This document shows, in pieces, positions 8,850-17,805 of a DNA stretch of 64,000 nucleotides; the first letter of the stretch is position 1; each line of letters opens with the position of its first letter. This stretch comes from Nostoc linckia NIES-25 (GTDB lineage: Bacteria; Cyanobacteriota; Cyanobacteriia; Cyanobacteriales; Nostocaceae). The position numbers and the translations under genes were made by a program. Location of the stretch: NCBI RefSeq assembly GCF_002368035.1, contig NZ_AP018222.1, forward strand, positions 4,023,534 to 4,087,533. The letters run 5' to 3'. The notes under the pieces were generated by a model. That model did not search any database. It had not been told where the DNA came from and saw only the letters and a program-made list of their open reading frames with translations.

Positions 8850-9689
8850 TTAATTATTAAAAGATGTAATTAATAGTTCGTCGATCGCGCCTCGATTTTT
8901 GATGTTCGAGTTAATTGAACGCGCTGCTTTAATTGTGTGCGTTTCAAAGTTGATATCTTTATAAATTTTTTTAATAAATTCACTATCAGAATTGCATACC
9001 ATAACTTTGACACTGCGACTCGCCAACTCTGCACAAGTATCTCTGAGAAGTTCTTGGTCTTTTTTAGTGAAAGAATTTGAACTATAAGAGGTGAAATAAC
9101 TAGTTTCACTGATAGGGTGGTAAGGCGGATCGAAAAATACAAAGTCATCACTGCTAGTAGCATGGCTTAGTACTTCTGTAAAATCTGCTTGTTGAATTTT
9201 AGCCTGAGAAAGTGCTGTAGAAGCGACTCGCAGCAAATCTTCAGGACAAATATTAGGATTTTCATATCTGCCTAAAGGCACATTGAAATTACCCTGGGAA
9301 TTGACTCGATAAAGACCATTGAAACAGGTTTTGTTTAGATAAATTAAACGAGCAGCTTTTTCTAAATCTGTACCACCAGAGTTATTTCTTACCGTATAAT
9401 AATAATCTCTATTATGTCTTTCTTTATGCTCTTTTAGAAGCAAGATTAATTTATCAACGTTATCTCTAACGCAGCAATAAGTATTAATTAATTCGGCATT
9501 AATATCAGTTAAAATTGCTTTATTTGGTTGCAAATAGAAAAAAACAGCACCACCACCTAAAAATGGTTCGTAATAATTTTGATAATTCTTAGGAAAATAA
9601 GGAATATATTGCTGAATCAACCTACTCTTACCCCCTGCCCACTTCAAAAATGGACGCGGGCTAGTTTCTTTGGGGATTTGAATAACCAT
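8850..9689 (-). CDS. Dam-type DNA adenine-N6 methyltransferase
   Basis: The 279-residue protein has the alpha-class adenine methylase order. RPFLKWAGGKSRL and YEPFLGGGAVFFYL form the AdoMet site. DINAELINTY follows, and FVFFDPPYHP carries the catalytic DPPY. Cyanobacteria of this group carry solitary Dam-like enzymes that methylate GATC, and the length and motifs fit that type. No restriction enzyme gene is adjacent, so it is probably an orphan methylase acting in repair or replication. GATC sites are plentiful because the HIP1 octamer GCGATCGC contains one. Confidence 0.88.
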   Translation of the reverse strand: MVIQIPKETSPRPFLKWAGGKSRLIQQYIPYFPKNYQNYYEPFLGGGAVFFYLQPNKAILTDINAELINTYCCVRDNVDKLILLLKEHKERHNRDYYYTVRNNSGGTDLEKAARLIYLNKTCFNGLYRVNSQGNFNVPLGRYENPNICPEDLLRVASTALSQAKIQQADFTEVLSHATSSDDFVFFDPPYHPISETSYFTSYSSNSFTKKDQELLRDTCAELASRSVKVMVCNSDSEFIKKIYKDINFETHTIKAARSINSNIKNRGAIDELLITSFNN

Positions 9690-9853
9690 TTACTTACAAT
9701 TTTACCGAAATAGTTGCGACTAAATATAGTTAATATAGCTGACGAACCATATTTTATATTAACTGGCTAATTTTCCAGCCGCATAGATTACAATTAAGTG
9801 GATAAACCATATCAAAACAAACGTAAGTATATAGCAAGGCAGTTTAAATTCAA

Positions 9854-10060
9854 ATGTTCGACGGATTTTGGGATAACGTCTTTCGCTACCCCCGCTACTT
9901 CATTACTGTCCTCTTAGGGGTATTTCTTAACACCTTTGGGCCATTAGTGCCACTCTTGAAACGCCCAATCACCTTAATTGCGGTTTTGGGTTTATTTGTT
10001 AGCGGTCTAGTGTTCGTGACTCTAACCTTACGTGCAATGCTGGGCTTGAGTACAATCTAA
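9854..10060 (+). CDS. DUF751 (Ycf33-like) small membrane protein
   Basis: The 68-residue protein starts MFDGFWDNVFRYPRYFITVLLG and has two hydrophobic helices, at about residues 14-30 and 40-60. The N-terminal NxxRYPRYFIT signature is that of the DUF751/Ycf33 family of cyanobacteria and plastids, whose function is unknown. It sits just upstream of rbfA. Confidence 0.82.
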   Translation: MFDGFWDNVFRYPRYFITVLLGVFLNTFGPLVPLLKRPITLIAVLGLFVSGLVFVTLTLRAMLGLSTI

Positions 10061-10189
10061 ACTGGGCGATGCAGTGGATTCTGCCCTAAAGACAGTTGTT
10101 TTTGGCGTTATTTGCCATAAACTAGGTACTATCTACCGAGCTTGCGTTTATATTATGTCGTACAACCTCTTTTCGGAGGCTAAACTTTT

Positions 10190-10609
10190 ATGGCTACAAA
10201 TCGCCGCGTTTCCCGTGTTGCTGAACTAATTAAACGGGAAGTTAGCCAAATGCTGCTCAACGGCATTAAGGATGACCGTGTGGGTACAGGAATGGTAAGT
10301 GTTACTGATGTTGATGTTTCTGGCGATCTCCAACACGCCAAAATCTACGTCAGTATTTATGGTACAGATGAAGCCAAGGCAGAAACAATGGCGGGCTTAA
10401 AGTCAGCCACGGGTTTTGTGCGTAGCGAACTTGGTGCTAGGGTACGGCTACGTCGCACACCAGAGGTTATCTTTGTTGAAGATCGCTCTATAGAACGTGG
10501 TAATAAGGTACTGGCACTATTAAACCAGCTAAATAATCAGCGATCGCCAGAAAATTCCACACCAGTGGAAGACAGCACAGATTCAGATGACGACGAGTTC
10601 TCAGAATAA
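10190..10609 (+). CDS. rbfA: Ribosome-binding factor A
   Basis: The 139-residue protein has the RbfA KH-like fold. The N-terminal RRVSRVAELIKREVSQML, the segment VTDVDVSGDLQHAKIYVSIYG and LRRTPEVIFVEDRSIERG are all diagnostic. RbfA binds the 30S subunit and assists late maturation of the 16S rRNA 5' end, and it is needed in the cold. The start follows TCGGAGGCT at a suitable distance. The acidic C-terminal tail (DSTDSDDDEFSE) is an extension beyond the fold. A terminator hairpin follows the gene. Confidence 0.95.
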   Translation: MATNRRVSRVAELIKREVSQMLLNGIKDDRVGTGMVSVTDVDVSGDLQHAKIYVSIYGTDEAKAETMAGLKSATGFVRSELGARVRLRRTPEVIFVEDRSIERGNKVLALLNQLNNQRSPENSTPVEDSTDSDDDEFSE

Positions 10610-10671
10610 GTAACTCAAATAACAATGTAACTTCAGAACAAATCGATCTCAGCAAATCCGCCAAACACTTT

Positions 10672-10700
10672 ACAGACGCGATCTGGTTGCGTCTGTTTTA
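10672..10700 (+). terminator. Rho-independent-type terminator of rbfA
   Basis: ACAGACGC (10672-10679) pairs perfectly with GCGTCTGT (10689-10696) around a 9-base loop and is followed by TTTA. It lies about 60 bases after the rbfA stop. Confidence 0.65.
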
Positions 10701-10714
10701 ATGTGACCATAAGC

Positions 10715-10829
10715 ATAGGGCATGGGGAAAGGGGTAAGGGGAAAAGGGTAAGGGGAAAAGGGAAAGATTAAATTTATTCCTTTTCCCTTTAACCTTTAAC
10801 CTTTTCCCCTGCTCCCCGACACCCCCCTT
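10715..10829. repeat. Purine/pyrimidine hairpin repeat, copy 3
   Basis: This is one of the best copies. GGCATGGGGAAAGGGG and tandem AAGGGGAAAAGGG units form the left arm. The centre is GATTAAATTTATTCC, and the right arm is TTTTCCCTTTAACC repeated, then TTTTCCCCTGC. It is nearly the same as copy 1 at 716-797. Confidence 0.7.
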
Positions 10830-11402
10830 CTATAGATGTTTATCTAAAAAAAACCATGTAACATCGACGCTGAAATTAACCAAGTAATTGCGGATTTGTT
10901 TAAGAAATTGTTAACAGCCGCTAGCTTCAAAGCCTTCATAGTGTAGTTTAGCCGTTAGTTTTGCCATAGTTTATACCCTAGTTGCAGCCAAATATCCTTA
11001 TCTTGTTTACCCTGAGATAGATACCAACACTTCTAGATACAGCTTTTAGGTAATTATTTTGATCTGTGAGCGATCGCTTTGTGTATTCTTCTCACTAGCC
11101 AAATCACCCCTCAAGGCACTCATAGCAAAACTTTCAGACCTGTTGAATAAAATTCACATAACAACAAAAGCAGGTTTGGTTAATTACTTTGACATTGTTT
11201 TGTGAAGCGTATTTTTCGGAAATGTCAGCTTTTGTTGACTTTCTTAACATTTCTTGAGATAATTTCAGGATATGTAGCGTCAAAATGAAATTAGTTCCGT
11301 ATAGCAAACTACAAAACCATAGCCACAAGTCAAATCTCTGTTATGTTTGTTCCTAATAGCTAGCGGGAACACTATCTAAGTGTTAATTTGTGAGTAAAAA
11401 CC

Positions 11403-11639
11403 ATGAGTGTGAATACGGTGCCTTCTATTAATTACTACTCTCTGGATGTCATCCAAGACGAAGCACGCCGACTGGTGCAAAAGGGAATGGTCAGCCGCCA
11501 ACAGCCAATATATACACTCTGCCAATACATCCCAGCGAGAGAGTGGGTTTGCGTTGAATGTGAATTAGAAAAATGTGACTTTCTGTTACGCGATCGCATT
11601 GGTGATTTGATTGGTCGTGAAGAATGGGACAACGACTAA
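11403..11639 (+). CDS. DUF4327 family protein
   Basis: The 78-residue protein contains YSLDVIQDEARRLVQKGMVSRQQPIYTLC, EWVCVECELEKCDFLLRDRIGDLIG and EEWDND. This is the conserved DUF4327 pattern of cyanobacteria. The function is unknown and there is no signal peptide or membrane segment. The start ATG 11403 fits the family. Confidence 0.85.
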   Translation: MSVNTVPSINYYSLDVIQDEARRLVQKGMVSRQQPIYTLCQYIPAREWVCVECELEKCDFLLRDRIGDLIGREEWDND

Positions 11640-12068
11640 TCAATATTTAATTTTCAGATTTGAGATTGGGAGTTTATTTTTGATGTGTGGATTTCACAAT
11701 CAACAATTCGACGCCCAATCTGGGATAATCTCTGGCTTTTGGTAATCATTGCCCAATCTAGAATCTTGCGTTTTTTTAATACGGAAACATTAGAGTCTCA
11801 AATTATACAATTTTTCAGGTACGTTTAGGCATCAAAATTAATAGTTCTGGTGCTACAACTTGAGTCTAGTATGTAGATTCTCTTACCGGGGCGGTTCCCA
11901 ATGCTGAACTGCTCCGGTAATTTTTCAAATTGGGGCATGGGGCATTGGCCAAACAGGGCATGGGGAAAGGGAAAGGGGTATGGTTCGACAAGCTCACCAA
12001 CCGGGGAAAAGGGGAAAAATTAAATTTATTCCTTTTCCCTTTAACCTTTAACCTTTTCCCCTTCTCGC
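11640..12068. repeat. Intergenic region with hairpin repeat copy 4
   Basis: The gap between convergent genes contains a repeat copy at about 11930-12063. It has GGGCATGGGGAAAGGGAAAG and GGGGAAAAGGGG, the ATTAAATTTATTCC centre, then TTTTCCCTTTAACC. The motif GGTTCGACAAGCTCACCAACC is inserted in the left arm. A hairpin-like GGGGCGGTTCCC / ...CCGGT pattern near 11888-11920 may be part of a terminator. No gene is seen; an apparent 68-codon minus-strand frame here is repeat-encoded. Confidence 0.55.
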
Positions 12069-12422
12069 TCATCCCACTTGGTCTAAATACTGATTAATAT
12101 CATCAATGATGCGAGTCAATTCGGCTTCTGTAGTTATGCGGATGTTGATGGTGCGAACAGTCAGTAGGACTTTGGCTGCGAAGGGAGTCGGCCAGATATT
12201 AGGATTACAGAAAACTTCTAAAAAAACTTCGCCAGTGTAACGATATTCCAAGGGGGGTTGGGGAGTCGCTTTAGTGCCGCCAGGAGTGGGTTTAGCAGCG
12301 GCAGCTTTGAGGCTTTCCATCAACCGATCTATTGCTGCCTTTAATTCTCGTGCTGCTTGGGGCGAAAAACTGAATGACACAGAACCTTCAACTAGGTTGA
12401 GTGTTAGGGGAGTTGAAGACAT
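12069..12422 (-). CDS. Conserved cyanobacterial hypothetical protein
   Basis: From ATG 12422 the protein is 117 residues: MSSTPLTLNLVEGSVSFSFS at the start, a helix rich in Ala/Lys around residues 25-45, a Pro/Gly linker (PTPGGTKATPQPP) and then a beta-rich C-terminal half with YRYTGEVFLEVFCNPNIWP. The frame is open upstream to 12488, but those 22 residues look untypical. I do not recognise the family. It is divergent from the next gene by a short spacer. Confidence 0.6.
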   Translation of the reverse strand: MSSTPLTLNLVEGSVSFSFSPQAARELKAAIDRLMESLKAAAAKPTPGGTKATPQPPLEYRYTGEVFLEVFCNPNIWPTPFAAKVLLTVRTINIRITTEAELTRIIDDINQYLDQVG

Positions 12423-12516
12423 TAGCTTTGTATTAAACTTCTTGGTAATTACTAATGTTACCTGAATAGGTAGTCTAGGCTGGTGCATTCAGATTCAAGA
12501 AAACAGTAGTGAAAAT

Positions 12517-12966
12517 ATGTATAAGAATTTTTGCGTCCGCTTTGGCGATGTAAATCATGGTTGGTTAACTGTTAAATTAATTACGCAAGAGCAAGAATTA
12601 TCATTTGCAGCGTCTTATACACCGTATGATTCACTCTCTGAACTTGTAGATGGATTAAGTTTATTTCTCCAAACAGGTGCATCAAAACTTGTAAGGTGGA
12701 ATACAGAGCCAATTGAGTATGAGTTTATTTTTTCAAAATGTGATGAACAAGCACAGCTACAGGTGCTTGAGTATGCTAGTTCTCAGCAAAACCAAGGTAC
12801 GGCTAAAGCTGTCTTTAAATTTAGCGGATCGAGAGAATCATTGACTCTTGCATTCTGGCGTGCTTTACGCGATCTCGAAACTCGCGTAGGTTTTGAGCAG
12901 GAATGGCATCGTTCGTTTCCAAAACACGGAATGCAACTTCTTGGGCAACAAATACATAATTTGTAG
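12517..12966 (+). CDS. Hypothetical protein
   Basis: The 149-residue protein begins MYKNFCVRFGDVNHGWLTVKL. It has an alternating beta/alpha composition with no membrane segment or signal peptide and a C-terminal helix (LTLAFWRALRDLETRVGF). It looks like one small cytoplasmic domain. I do not recognise the family. Codon use and base composition are like the surroundings, which supports a real gene. Confidence 0.6.
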   Translation: MYKNFCVRFGDVNHGWLTVKLITQEQELSFAASYTPYDSLSELVDGLSLFLQTGASKLVRWNTEPIEYEFIFSKCDEQAQLQVLEYASSQQNQGTAKAVFKFSGSRESLTLAFWRALRDLETRVGFEQEWHRSFPKHGMQLLGQQIHNL

Positions 12967-13269
12967 TTCCGCTAACCCTGAGAAAACTTCCTCAAATTCT
13001 TATTGCTAGAATTTGCAGACACAAAAAATTAATTAATATCTATTTGCTATTAACGCTAAAGATACGCTCTTTCTTGCAAAAGTATTGCCAATACCTATCA
13101 AGGTTGTAGCGTATTTTAGTTAAAAATAATCTCAATAAATTCATATAATTTTAGAGGTTGTCGAGAGAATTATTCCTTTCTGTGTAAGACTTTGATACAT
13201 TTTATTTGTATTTATTGATGTTTTGAGTTTTACATTAGAAGTCATAGAACTTCATGTGATAAATAATCT
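12967..13269. other. Intergenic region, nothing identified
   Basis: About 300 AT-rich bases precede the cation efflux gene. I see no repeat, RNA gene or convincing operator; the efflux gene's promoter must be here. Confidence 0.4.
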
Positions 13270-14169
13270 ATGACTGTCGATAACCGTGCCGAAGTACGAA
13301 AGGTTTTAATTATTACCCTAATACTCAACCTGTTTGTCATGGGGTTAAAAGCAATAGTTGGTTCGTGGACGGGTTCTTTGAGTTTATTAGCTGATGCTTT
13401 GCATAGTGTGACCGATAGTGCCAACAATGTTTTAGGATTAATTGCAAGTAAATTTTCTTCTCCCCAACCCGATCGCGAACATCCTTACGGACACAGCAAG
13501 TTTGAAGCAGTGGGAGCATTAGGAATCGCGGCTTTTTTAGGAATAGCCTGTTTTGAAATTCTCCAAGGAGCAATCGAGCGGATTCTCAAGGGTGGCGAAC
13601 CCGTGAAAATATCGCCACCTGAGTTGTGGTTATTACTAATTGTGTTGGGTGTAAATATTTTTGTGGCGTTTTACGAACGCGCTGTGGGTAGGCGGGTAGG
13701 TAGCCCGATTCTCATTGCGGATGCTACACATACCATGAGCGATATTTGGGTGACAATTTCTGTAATTGGCGGCTTGGTCGGAGTTTGGCTGGGTTATCAA
13801 TGGATGGATGTGGTGTTAGCTTTTCCTGTGGCTTTGTTGGTATTTTGGAGCGGGTGGTCAGTTTTAAAAGAGAATTTACCTTGGTTAGTCGATCGAATGG
13901 CCATCGCACCAGAAGTAATTCATGCGATCGCCACTTCTGTCCCTGGTGTAATCAACTGCCATGATATCGCTTCTCGCGGTGTTCTCGGTCGTCAAGTGTT
14001 CATTGAAATGCATTTAATCGTAGACGCAGCAGATGTACAAACTGCCCACCAAATCACCGAGGAAGTAGAAAGCCGATTAGAAGAACGGTTTCGTCCAGTG
14101 AGAATTTTAATTCACGTGGAGCCACCGGGATACAAGTCCGAGCAAATTAGCTTTGAGACGAACAGATGA
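13270..14169 (+). CDS. Cation diffusion facilitator (CDF) transporter
   Basis: The 299-residue membrane protein has six predicted helices followed by a cytoplasmic ferredoxin-like domain. In helix 2, LADALHSVTDSANN carries the two metal-binding acidic/His positions. In helix 5, ADATHTMSDIW carries the HxxxD partner. DREHPYGHSKFE between them is the family signature. Such proteins export divalent cations (Zn, Mn, Fe or Co) by proton antiport. The specificity cannot be read safely here. No metal regulator is adjacent. Confidence 0.92.
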   Translation: MTVDNRAEVRKVLIITLILNLFVMGLKAIVGSWTGSLSLLADALHSVTDSANNVLGLIASKFSSPQPDREHPYGHSKFEAVGALGIAAFLGIACFEILQGAIERILKGGEPVKISPPELWLLLIVLGVNIFVAFYERAVGRRVGSPILIADATHTMSDIWVTISVIGGLVGVWLGYQWMDVVLAFPVALLVFWSGWSVLKENLPWLVDRMAIAPEVIHAIATSVPGVINCHDIASRGVLGRQVFIEMHLIVDAADVQTAHQITEEVESRLEERFRPVRILIHVEPPGYKSEQISFETNR

Positions 14170-14276
14170 GGGAGATGGGGAGATGGAGAGATGGGGAGGA
14201 CGTGGGGACGTGGGGACGCGGAGAATAACCAATGACTAATGACAAATGACCAATGACTAATAACCAATTTTTTGTA
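14163..14276. repeat. GGGGAGAT and GGGGACGT low-complexity tract
   Basis: Directly behind the CDF stop lie degenerate tandem GAGATGGGGAGAT units, then GTGGGGACGTGGGGACG units. A set of ACCAATGACTAATGACAAATG short repeats follows. The same G-rich units reappear inside the PMT gene near 61180-61230. Confidence 0.6.
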
Positions 14277-14681
14277 TTAATTATTACAAGAATTAACTAG
14301 GTTTGCCACGATCGCTACTAGTTCGCCTGGATCGACTGGCTTAGATACATGCATCTGAAAGCCTGCTTCTAGAGCAATGGTACGGTACTCGCGATCGCCA
14401 TAGGCAGTTAAAGCGATGGCAGGAAGTTTGCCATAAATATCTGGTTGCAGCGTTCGTATTTTGCGGATGAGGGTATAACCATCTTCATTAGGCATAGCAA
14501 TATCACATATCAAGATATCAGGCTGCAATTCGGGTAGTACTTTTAATGCGGCGGCGGCCGATGCAACTGCTGTGACGGATGCTCCATCTGCCTCCAATAC
14601 AGTTGTAACGTAGAAGCGGCTATCCTCATCATCATCAACTACGAGGATGTTTAAGCCAGCAAGAGGGAGAGGAGGTTCCAT
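14277..14681 (-). CDS. CheY-like single-domain response regulator
   Basis: The 134-residue protein is a lone receiver domain. It has the acidic pocket at residues 16-18 (VVDDDED), the phospho-acceptor Asp60 in ICDIAMPNEDG, the switch Thr in ALTAYG and the conserved Lys in HVSKPVD. There is no output domain, so it acts through protein contacts. It is divergent from the cphB operon, with 400 bases between, so it may belong to the same signalling group, but that is inference. Confidence 0.9.
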   Translation of the reverse strand: MEPPLPLAGLNILVVDDDEDSRFYVTTVLEADGASVTAVASAAAALKVLPELQPDILICDIAMPNEDGYTLIRKIRTLQPDIYGKLPAIALTAYGDREYRTIALEAGFQMHVSKPVDPGELVAIVANLVNSCNN

Positions 14682-15081
14682 AACATTTCCATTAACGTTG
14701 ATAGAATAAAATTTAATTGCTAATGACCTACTTGTTTTGCTTTCTCAGCGGCCACATCATTGGTCATTTTACTGCGATCGCGCTGATTTTTCTAGGGAAT
14801 AGCTCAAGTCTTTTAGCTATTATTCAATTTACAGCTATTTTTTCTCTGACATCATTGTTCTTGTCTAGATGAAATTTCCTAGATGTTTAAATTCATTTAC
14901 GTAAATAGATTTCATTTCGATCGGTTACAGTTTCATGAAAAATCTGCTGGCAAAAAATTGGCGATCGATGTCAGTTGTAGTTTTTTAGATAGATTCAATC
15001 AAAAATTTGACAACTAAATTCGAGACTATTTTGAGGCTGAGGTAAATTGCTCGGACACTAGTTATCCATTGGTACTAAAAC
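14682..15081. promoter_or_regulatory. Divergent spacer upstream of cphB with a 12-bp palindrome
   Basis: This spacer contains ATTTACGTAAAT at 14895-14906, a perfect 12-bp palindrome about 175 bases upstream of the cphB start. It is a possible operator. It could be chance in AT-rich DNA. I see nothing else defined. Confidence 0.3.
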
Positions 15082-17343
15082 GTGAACACTAACGATATTA
15101 GCATTTCCTTTGAAGTTGACCTTAGTAACTGCGATCGAGAGCCAATTCATATTCCTGGCTATATTCAACCTCATGGAGTTCTTTTTGCATTAAAAGAACC
15201 AGAGTTAACTATCCTCCAGTGCAGCAATAATACTTATTCTTTAATTGGCATAAACCCAGAACAATTACTAAATCAATCTTTAAGTATTTTTTTGGAATCC
15301 GAGCAAATCAATTTTTTGAAAGATTGTTTATCTCAAGATGATTTACAACTTGTGAATCCTTTAGAAATTCCCATCAAATCTGGGATTGAAAATTTACATT
15401 ATGATGCGATTATTCATCGCGTCAATCAAAATTTGATTCTCGAATTAGAACCGACATTTTTAGAGAAAAGTAATGGGTTTTTTAAATTTTACCATCTAGT
15501 TAAACAAGCTATATCTAAATTACAGGTGGCATCAAGCGTTATAGAACTCAGCCAAATTCTTGCCCAAGAAGTAAAAAAAATCACTGGCTTTGAACGAGTG
15601 ATGGTTTATCGTTTTGATGAAGATTGGAATGGCGTTGTCATTGCCGAAGAAAAGCCAGAATATCTGACATCTTATTTGGGCTTACACTATCCAGCTTCCG
15701 ATATTCCCGTACAAGCTAGGCAACTCTACAGCCAAAATTGGCTGCGGCTAATACCGAATGCGGACTATCAACCAGCAGCAATTTTGCCTAGAAATAATCC
15801 TTTGACTGGGCAGCCTTTAGATTTAAGTAAGTCGGTATTGCGGAGTGTTTCGCCTTTACATATTGAATATATGCATAATATGGGCGTAACGGCATCGATG
15901 TCAATTTCCATTATGAAAAATCAAAAATTATGGGGGTTAATTGCTTGCCATCATCAATCGCCTAAATATGTTCCATATGAAATTCGTAATGCTTGTGAGT
16001 TTTTAGGACAAATTACATCTGTAGAACTGAGTGCAAAAGAGGATAGCGAAGATAGCGAATCTAAAATTCAGTTAAAATCAGTTCATAGCAAGTTAGTAGA
16101 GTATATGTCGGCAGAAAATAACTTTATTGAAGGTTTAATTCAGCATCAACCGAATCTACTAAATCTTGTCAATGCCCAAGGAGCAGTGGTATATTTTGAA
16201 AAAGATTATTTTGCAGTTGGCGACACTCCCGAAAAAGCAGATATTCAAAATTTAATTGAATGGATTTCTCAAAACGTCCAGGAAGAAATTTTTTACACTG
16301 ATTCGCTATCAAAAATTTATCCAGAGGCAGAAAAATTCCGGGATGTAGCTAGTGGCTTGATGGTACTTTCATTTTCCAAAGCCCAGAAAAACTATGTTTT
16401 GTGGTTTCGCCCAGAGGTAGTACGGACTGTCAATTGGGGAGGTAACCCACATAAACCCGTGGAAGTCAGTGGAAGCGATAATTTGCGTTTATCGCCGCGG
16501 AAATCCTTTGATTTATGGAAAGAAACGGTGCGTTTCAAATCTTTGAGTTGGAAAAGTTATGAGGTGAATGCAGCGCTGGAGTTGAGGAGCGCTATTATTG
16601 GTGTGGTGTTGCGAAAAGCAGATGAATTAGCCCAGCTAAATATTGAACTAGAACGCAGTAATAACGAATTGGATGCCTTTGCCTACATTGCTTCCCATGA
16701 TTTGAAAGAACCACTGCGCGGTATTCATAATTATTCTAATTTCCTAATTGAAGACTACGGCGAAATCCTCAACGAAGAAGGCAAGGAAAAGTTAAGAACT
16801 CTGATTCGTTTGACTCAGCGCATGGAAGATTTAATCGATTCGCTGCTACATTTTTCCCGCTTGGGAAGGGTGGATCTTTCTATGCAGCAGACTGATATTA
16901 ATAGTGTTGTAAAACGAAATTTAGATTTGTTGAGCGCCCGAATTGAGGAGATGGGGGTAGAAATTCGGATTCCTAGATTGTTACCAACAGTGTATTGCGA
17001 TCGCGTCCAAGTAGGCGAAGTCTTCAATAATCTGATTGCCAACGCCATTAAATACAACGACAAACCCGAAAAATCAATTGAAATTGGCTACATCGAAGGC
17101 GCTTCACCCACACCAGTGACATTCTACGTCCGAGATAACGGCATTGGCATTCGAGAAAAACACTTTGAGGCGATTTTCCGCATCTTCAAACGGCTACACG
17201 GGCCAAGCAAATATGGTGGTGGTACAGGGGCGGGATTGACCATCACAAAAAAAATTGTGGAGCGACATGGCGGTAAAATCTGGGTGGAGTCAGCCTACGG
17301 CGAAGGTAGTACATTTTATTTCACGTTACAACCAGGAGACTGA
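15082..17343 (+). CDS. cphB: Phytochrome-type light-sensor histidine kinase, CphB-like
   Basis: The 753-residue protein starts at GTG 15082 and has PAS-GAF-PHY, HisKA and HATPase domains in order. The N-terminus carries Cys17 just before REPIHIPGYIQPHG, the place where bacteriophytochromes bind biliverdin. In the GAF domain the PASDIP motif is present, but the position of the phycocyanobilin-binding Cys is Leu259 (SPLHIEYMHNMG), followed by His260. This is the CphB pattern known from Calothrix, so biliverdin is the expected pigment. The phospho-acceptor is His539 in ASHDLKEP, and the C-terminus has GTGAGLTI. A response regulator starts 4 bases after the stop. It is the red/far-red sensor of the operon. 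Confidence 0.93.
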   Translation: MNTNDISISFEVDLSNCDREPIHIPGYIQPHGVLFALKEPELTILQCSNNTYSLIGINPEQLLNQSLSIFLESEQINFLKDCLSQDDLQLVNPLEIPIKSGIENLHYDAIIHRVNQNLILELEPTFLEKSNGFFKFYHLVKQAISKLQVASSVIELSQILAQEVKKITGFERVMVYRFDEDWNGVVIAEEKPEYLTSYLGLHYPASDIPVQARQLYSQNWLRLIPNADYQPAAILPRNNPLTGQPLDLSKSVLRSVSPLHIEYMHNMGVTASMSISIMKNQKLWGLIACHHQSPKYVPYEIRNACEFLGQITSVELSAKEDSEDSESKIQLKSVHSKLVEYMSAENNFIEGLIQHQPNLLNLVNAQGAVVYFEKDYFAVGDTPEKADIQNLIEWISQNVQEEIFYTDSLSKIYPEAEKFRDVASGLMVLSFSKAQKNYVLWFRPEVVRTVNWGGNPHKPVEVSGSDNLRLSPRKSFDLWKETVRFKSLSWKSYEVNAALELRSAIIGVVLRKADELAQLNIELERSNNELDAFAYIASHDLKEPLRGIHNYSNFLIEDYGEILNEEGKEKLRTLIRLTQRMEDLIDSLLHFSRLGRVDLSMQQTDINSVVKRNLDLLSARIEEMGVEIRIPRLLPTVYCDRVQVGEVFNNLIANAIKYNDKPEKSIEIGYIEGASPTPVTFYVRDNGIGIREKHFEAIFRIFKRLHGPSKYGGGTGAGLTITKKIVERHGGKIWVESAYGEGSTFYFTLQPGD

Positions 17344-17347
17344 ATTC

Positions 17348-17803
17348 ATGATTGGCAAAACCGTCCAACCTTTGCTGGTGATTGAAGACAGCGATGAAGA
17401 CTTTGAAGCGTTATGTCGAATTATGCGCCGACAAGCTGTGATTAATCCGATCTTTCGCTGCACTGATGGCGATGAGGCCCTGGATTTTCTCTACCACACA
17501 GGCCCTTACACTGATTCTCAAAAGTTCCCTTGTCCCTCAATTATTTTGCTCGACCTGAATTTACCAGGAACCGATGGGCGAGAAGTTTTAGAGCAAATCA
17601 AGCAGGATCGAGACCTCAAAAATATTCCAGTGGTTGTGTTTACCACCTCTTCCAACCCCAAAGATATTGAAGTATGCTATCGATATTGCATTGCTAGTTA
17701 TATTTTAAAACCAATCGACATCAACAGATTGGTACAAACTATTCAAAGTTTCATAACTTATTGGTTAGATATCGTCATTCTCCCTGATACCGTTAGCAAG
17801 TAG
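17348..17803 (+). CDS. rcpB: Response regulator, partner of CphB
   Basis: From ATG 17348 the protein has 151 residues and is a single receiver of the Rcp type: IEDSDED at 12-18, phospho-acceptor Asp69 in LLDLNLPGTDG and Lys in ILKPID. The extended C-terminus (VQTIQSFITYWLDIVILP) is typical of phytochrome-associated Rcp proteins. AGGAG at 17334-17338 supports this start, although the frame is open further upstream inside cphB. The Rcp protein receives phosphate from the phytochrome kinase. Confidence 0.9.
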   Translation: MIGKTVQPLLVIEDSDEDFEALCRIMRRQAVINPIFRCTDGDEALDFLYHTGPYTDSQKFPCPSIILLDLNLPGTDGREVLEQIKQDRDLKNIPVVVFTTSSNPKDIEVCYRYCIASYILKPIDINRLVQTIQSFITYWLDIVILPDTVSK

Positions 17804-17805
17804 TC

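Larger units (their letters stand above)
10610..11402. other. Intergenic region with terminator and repeat copy 3
   Basis: This 793-base gap contains the rbfA terminator (10672-10700) and a full copy of the G/A-C/T hairpin repeat (about 10715-10815). Roughly 580 AT-rich bases lead up to the DUF4327 gene. A 64-codon frame on the minus strand (11134-11328) shows no family features and I do not call it. The long upstream stretch may be a leader or promoter of the DUF4327 gene. Confidence 0.5.

Noticed and set aside
8850..9689. Restriction-modification system
   Set aside because: No restriction enzyme gene next to the methylase; better read as an orphan Dam-type enzyme.
11134..11328. 64-codon minus-strand frame in the DUF4327 upstream region
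   Set aside because: No ribosome-binding site, family pattern or typical codon use; lies in a likely leader or promoter.
11866..12072. 68-codon minus-strand frame
   Set aside because: Composed of the purine/pyrimidine hairpin repeat.
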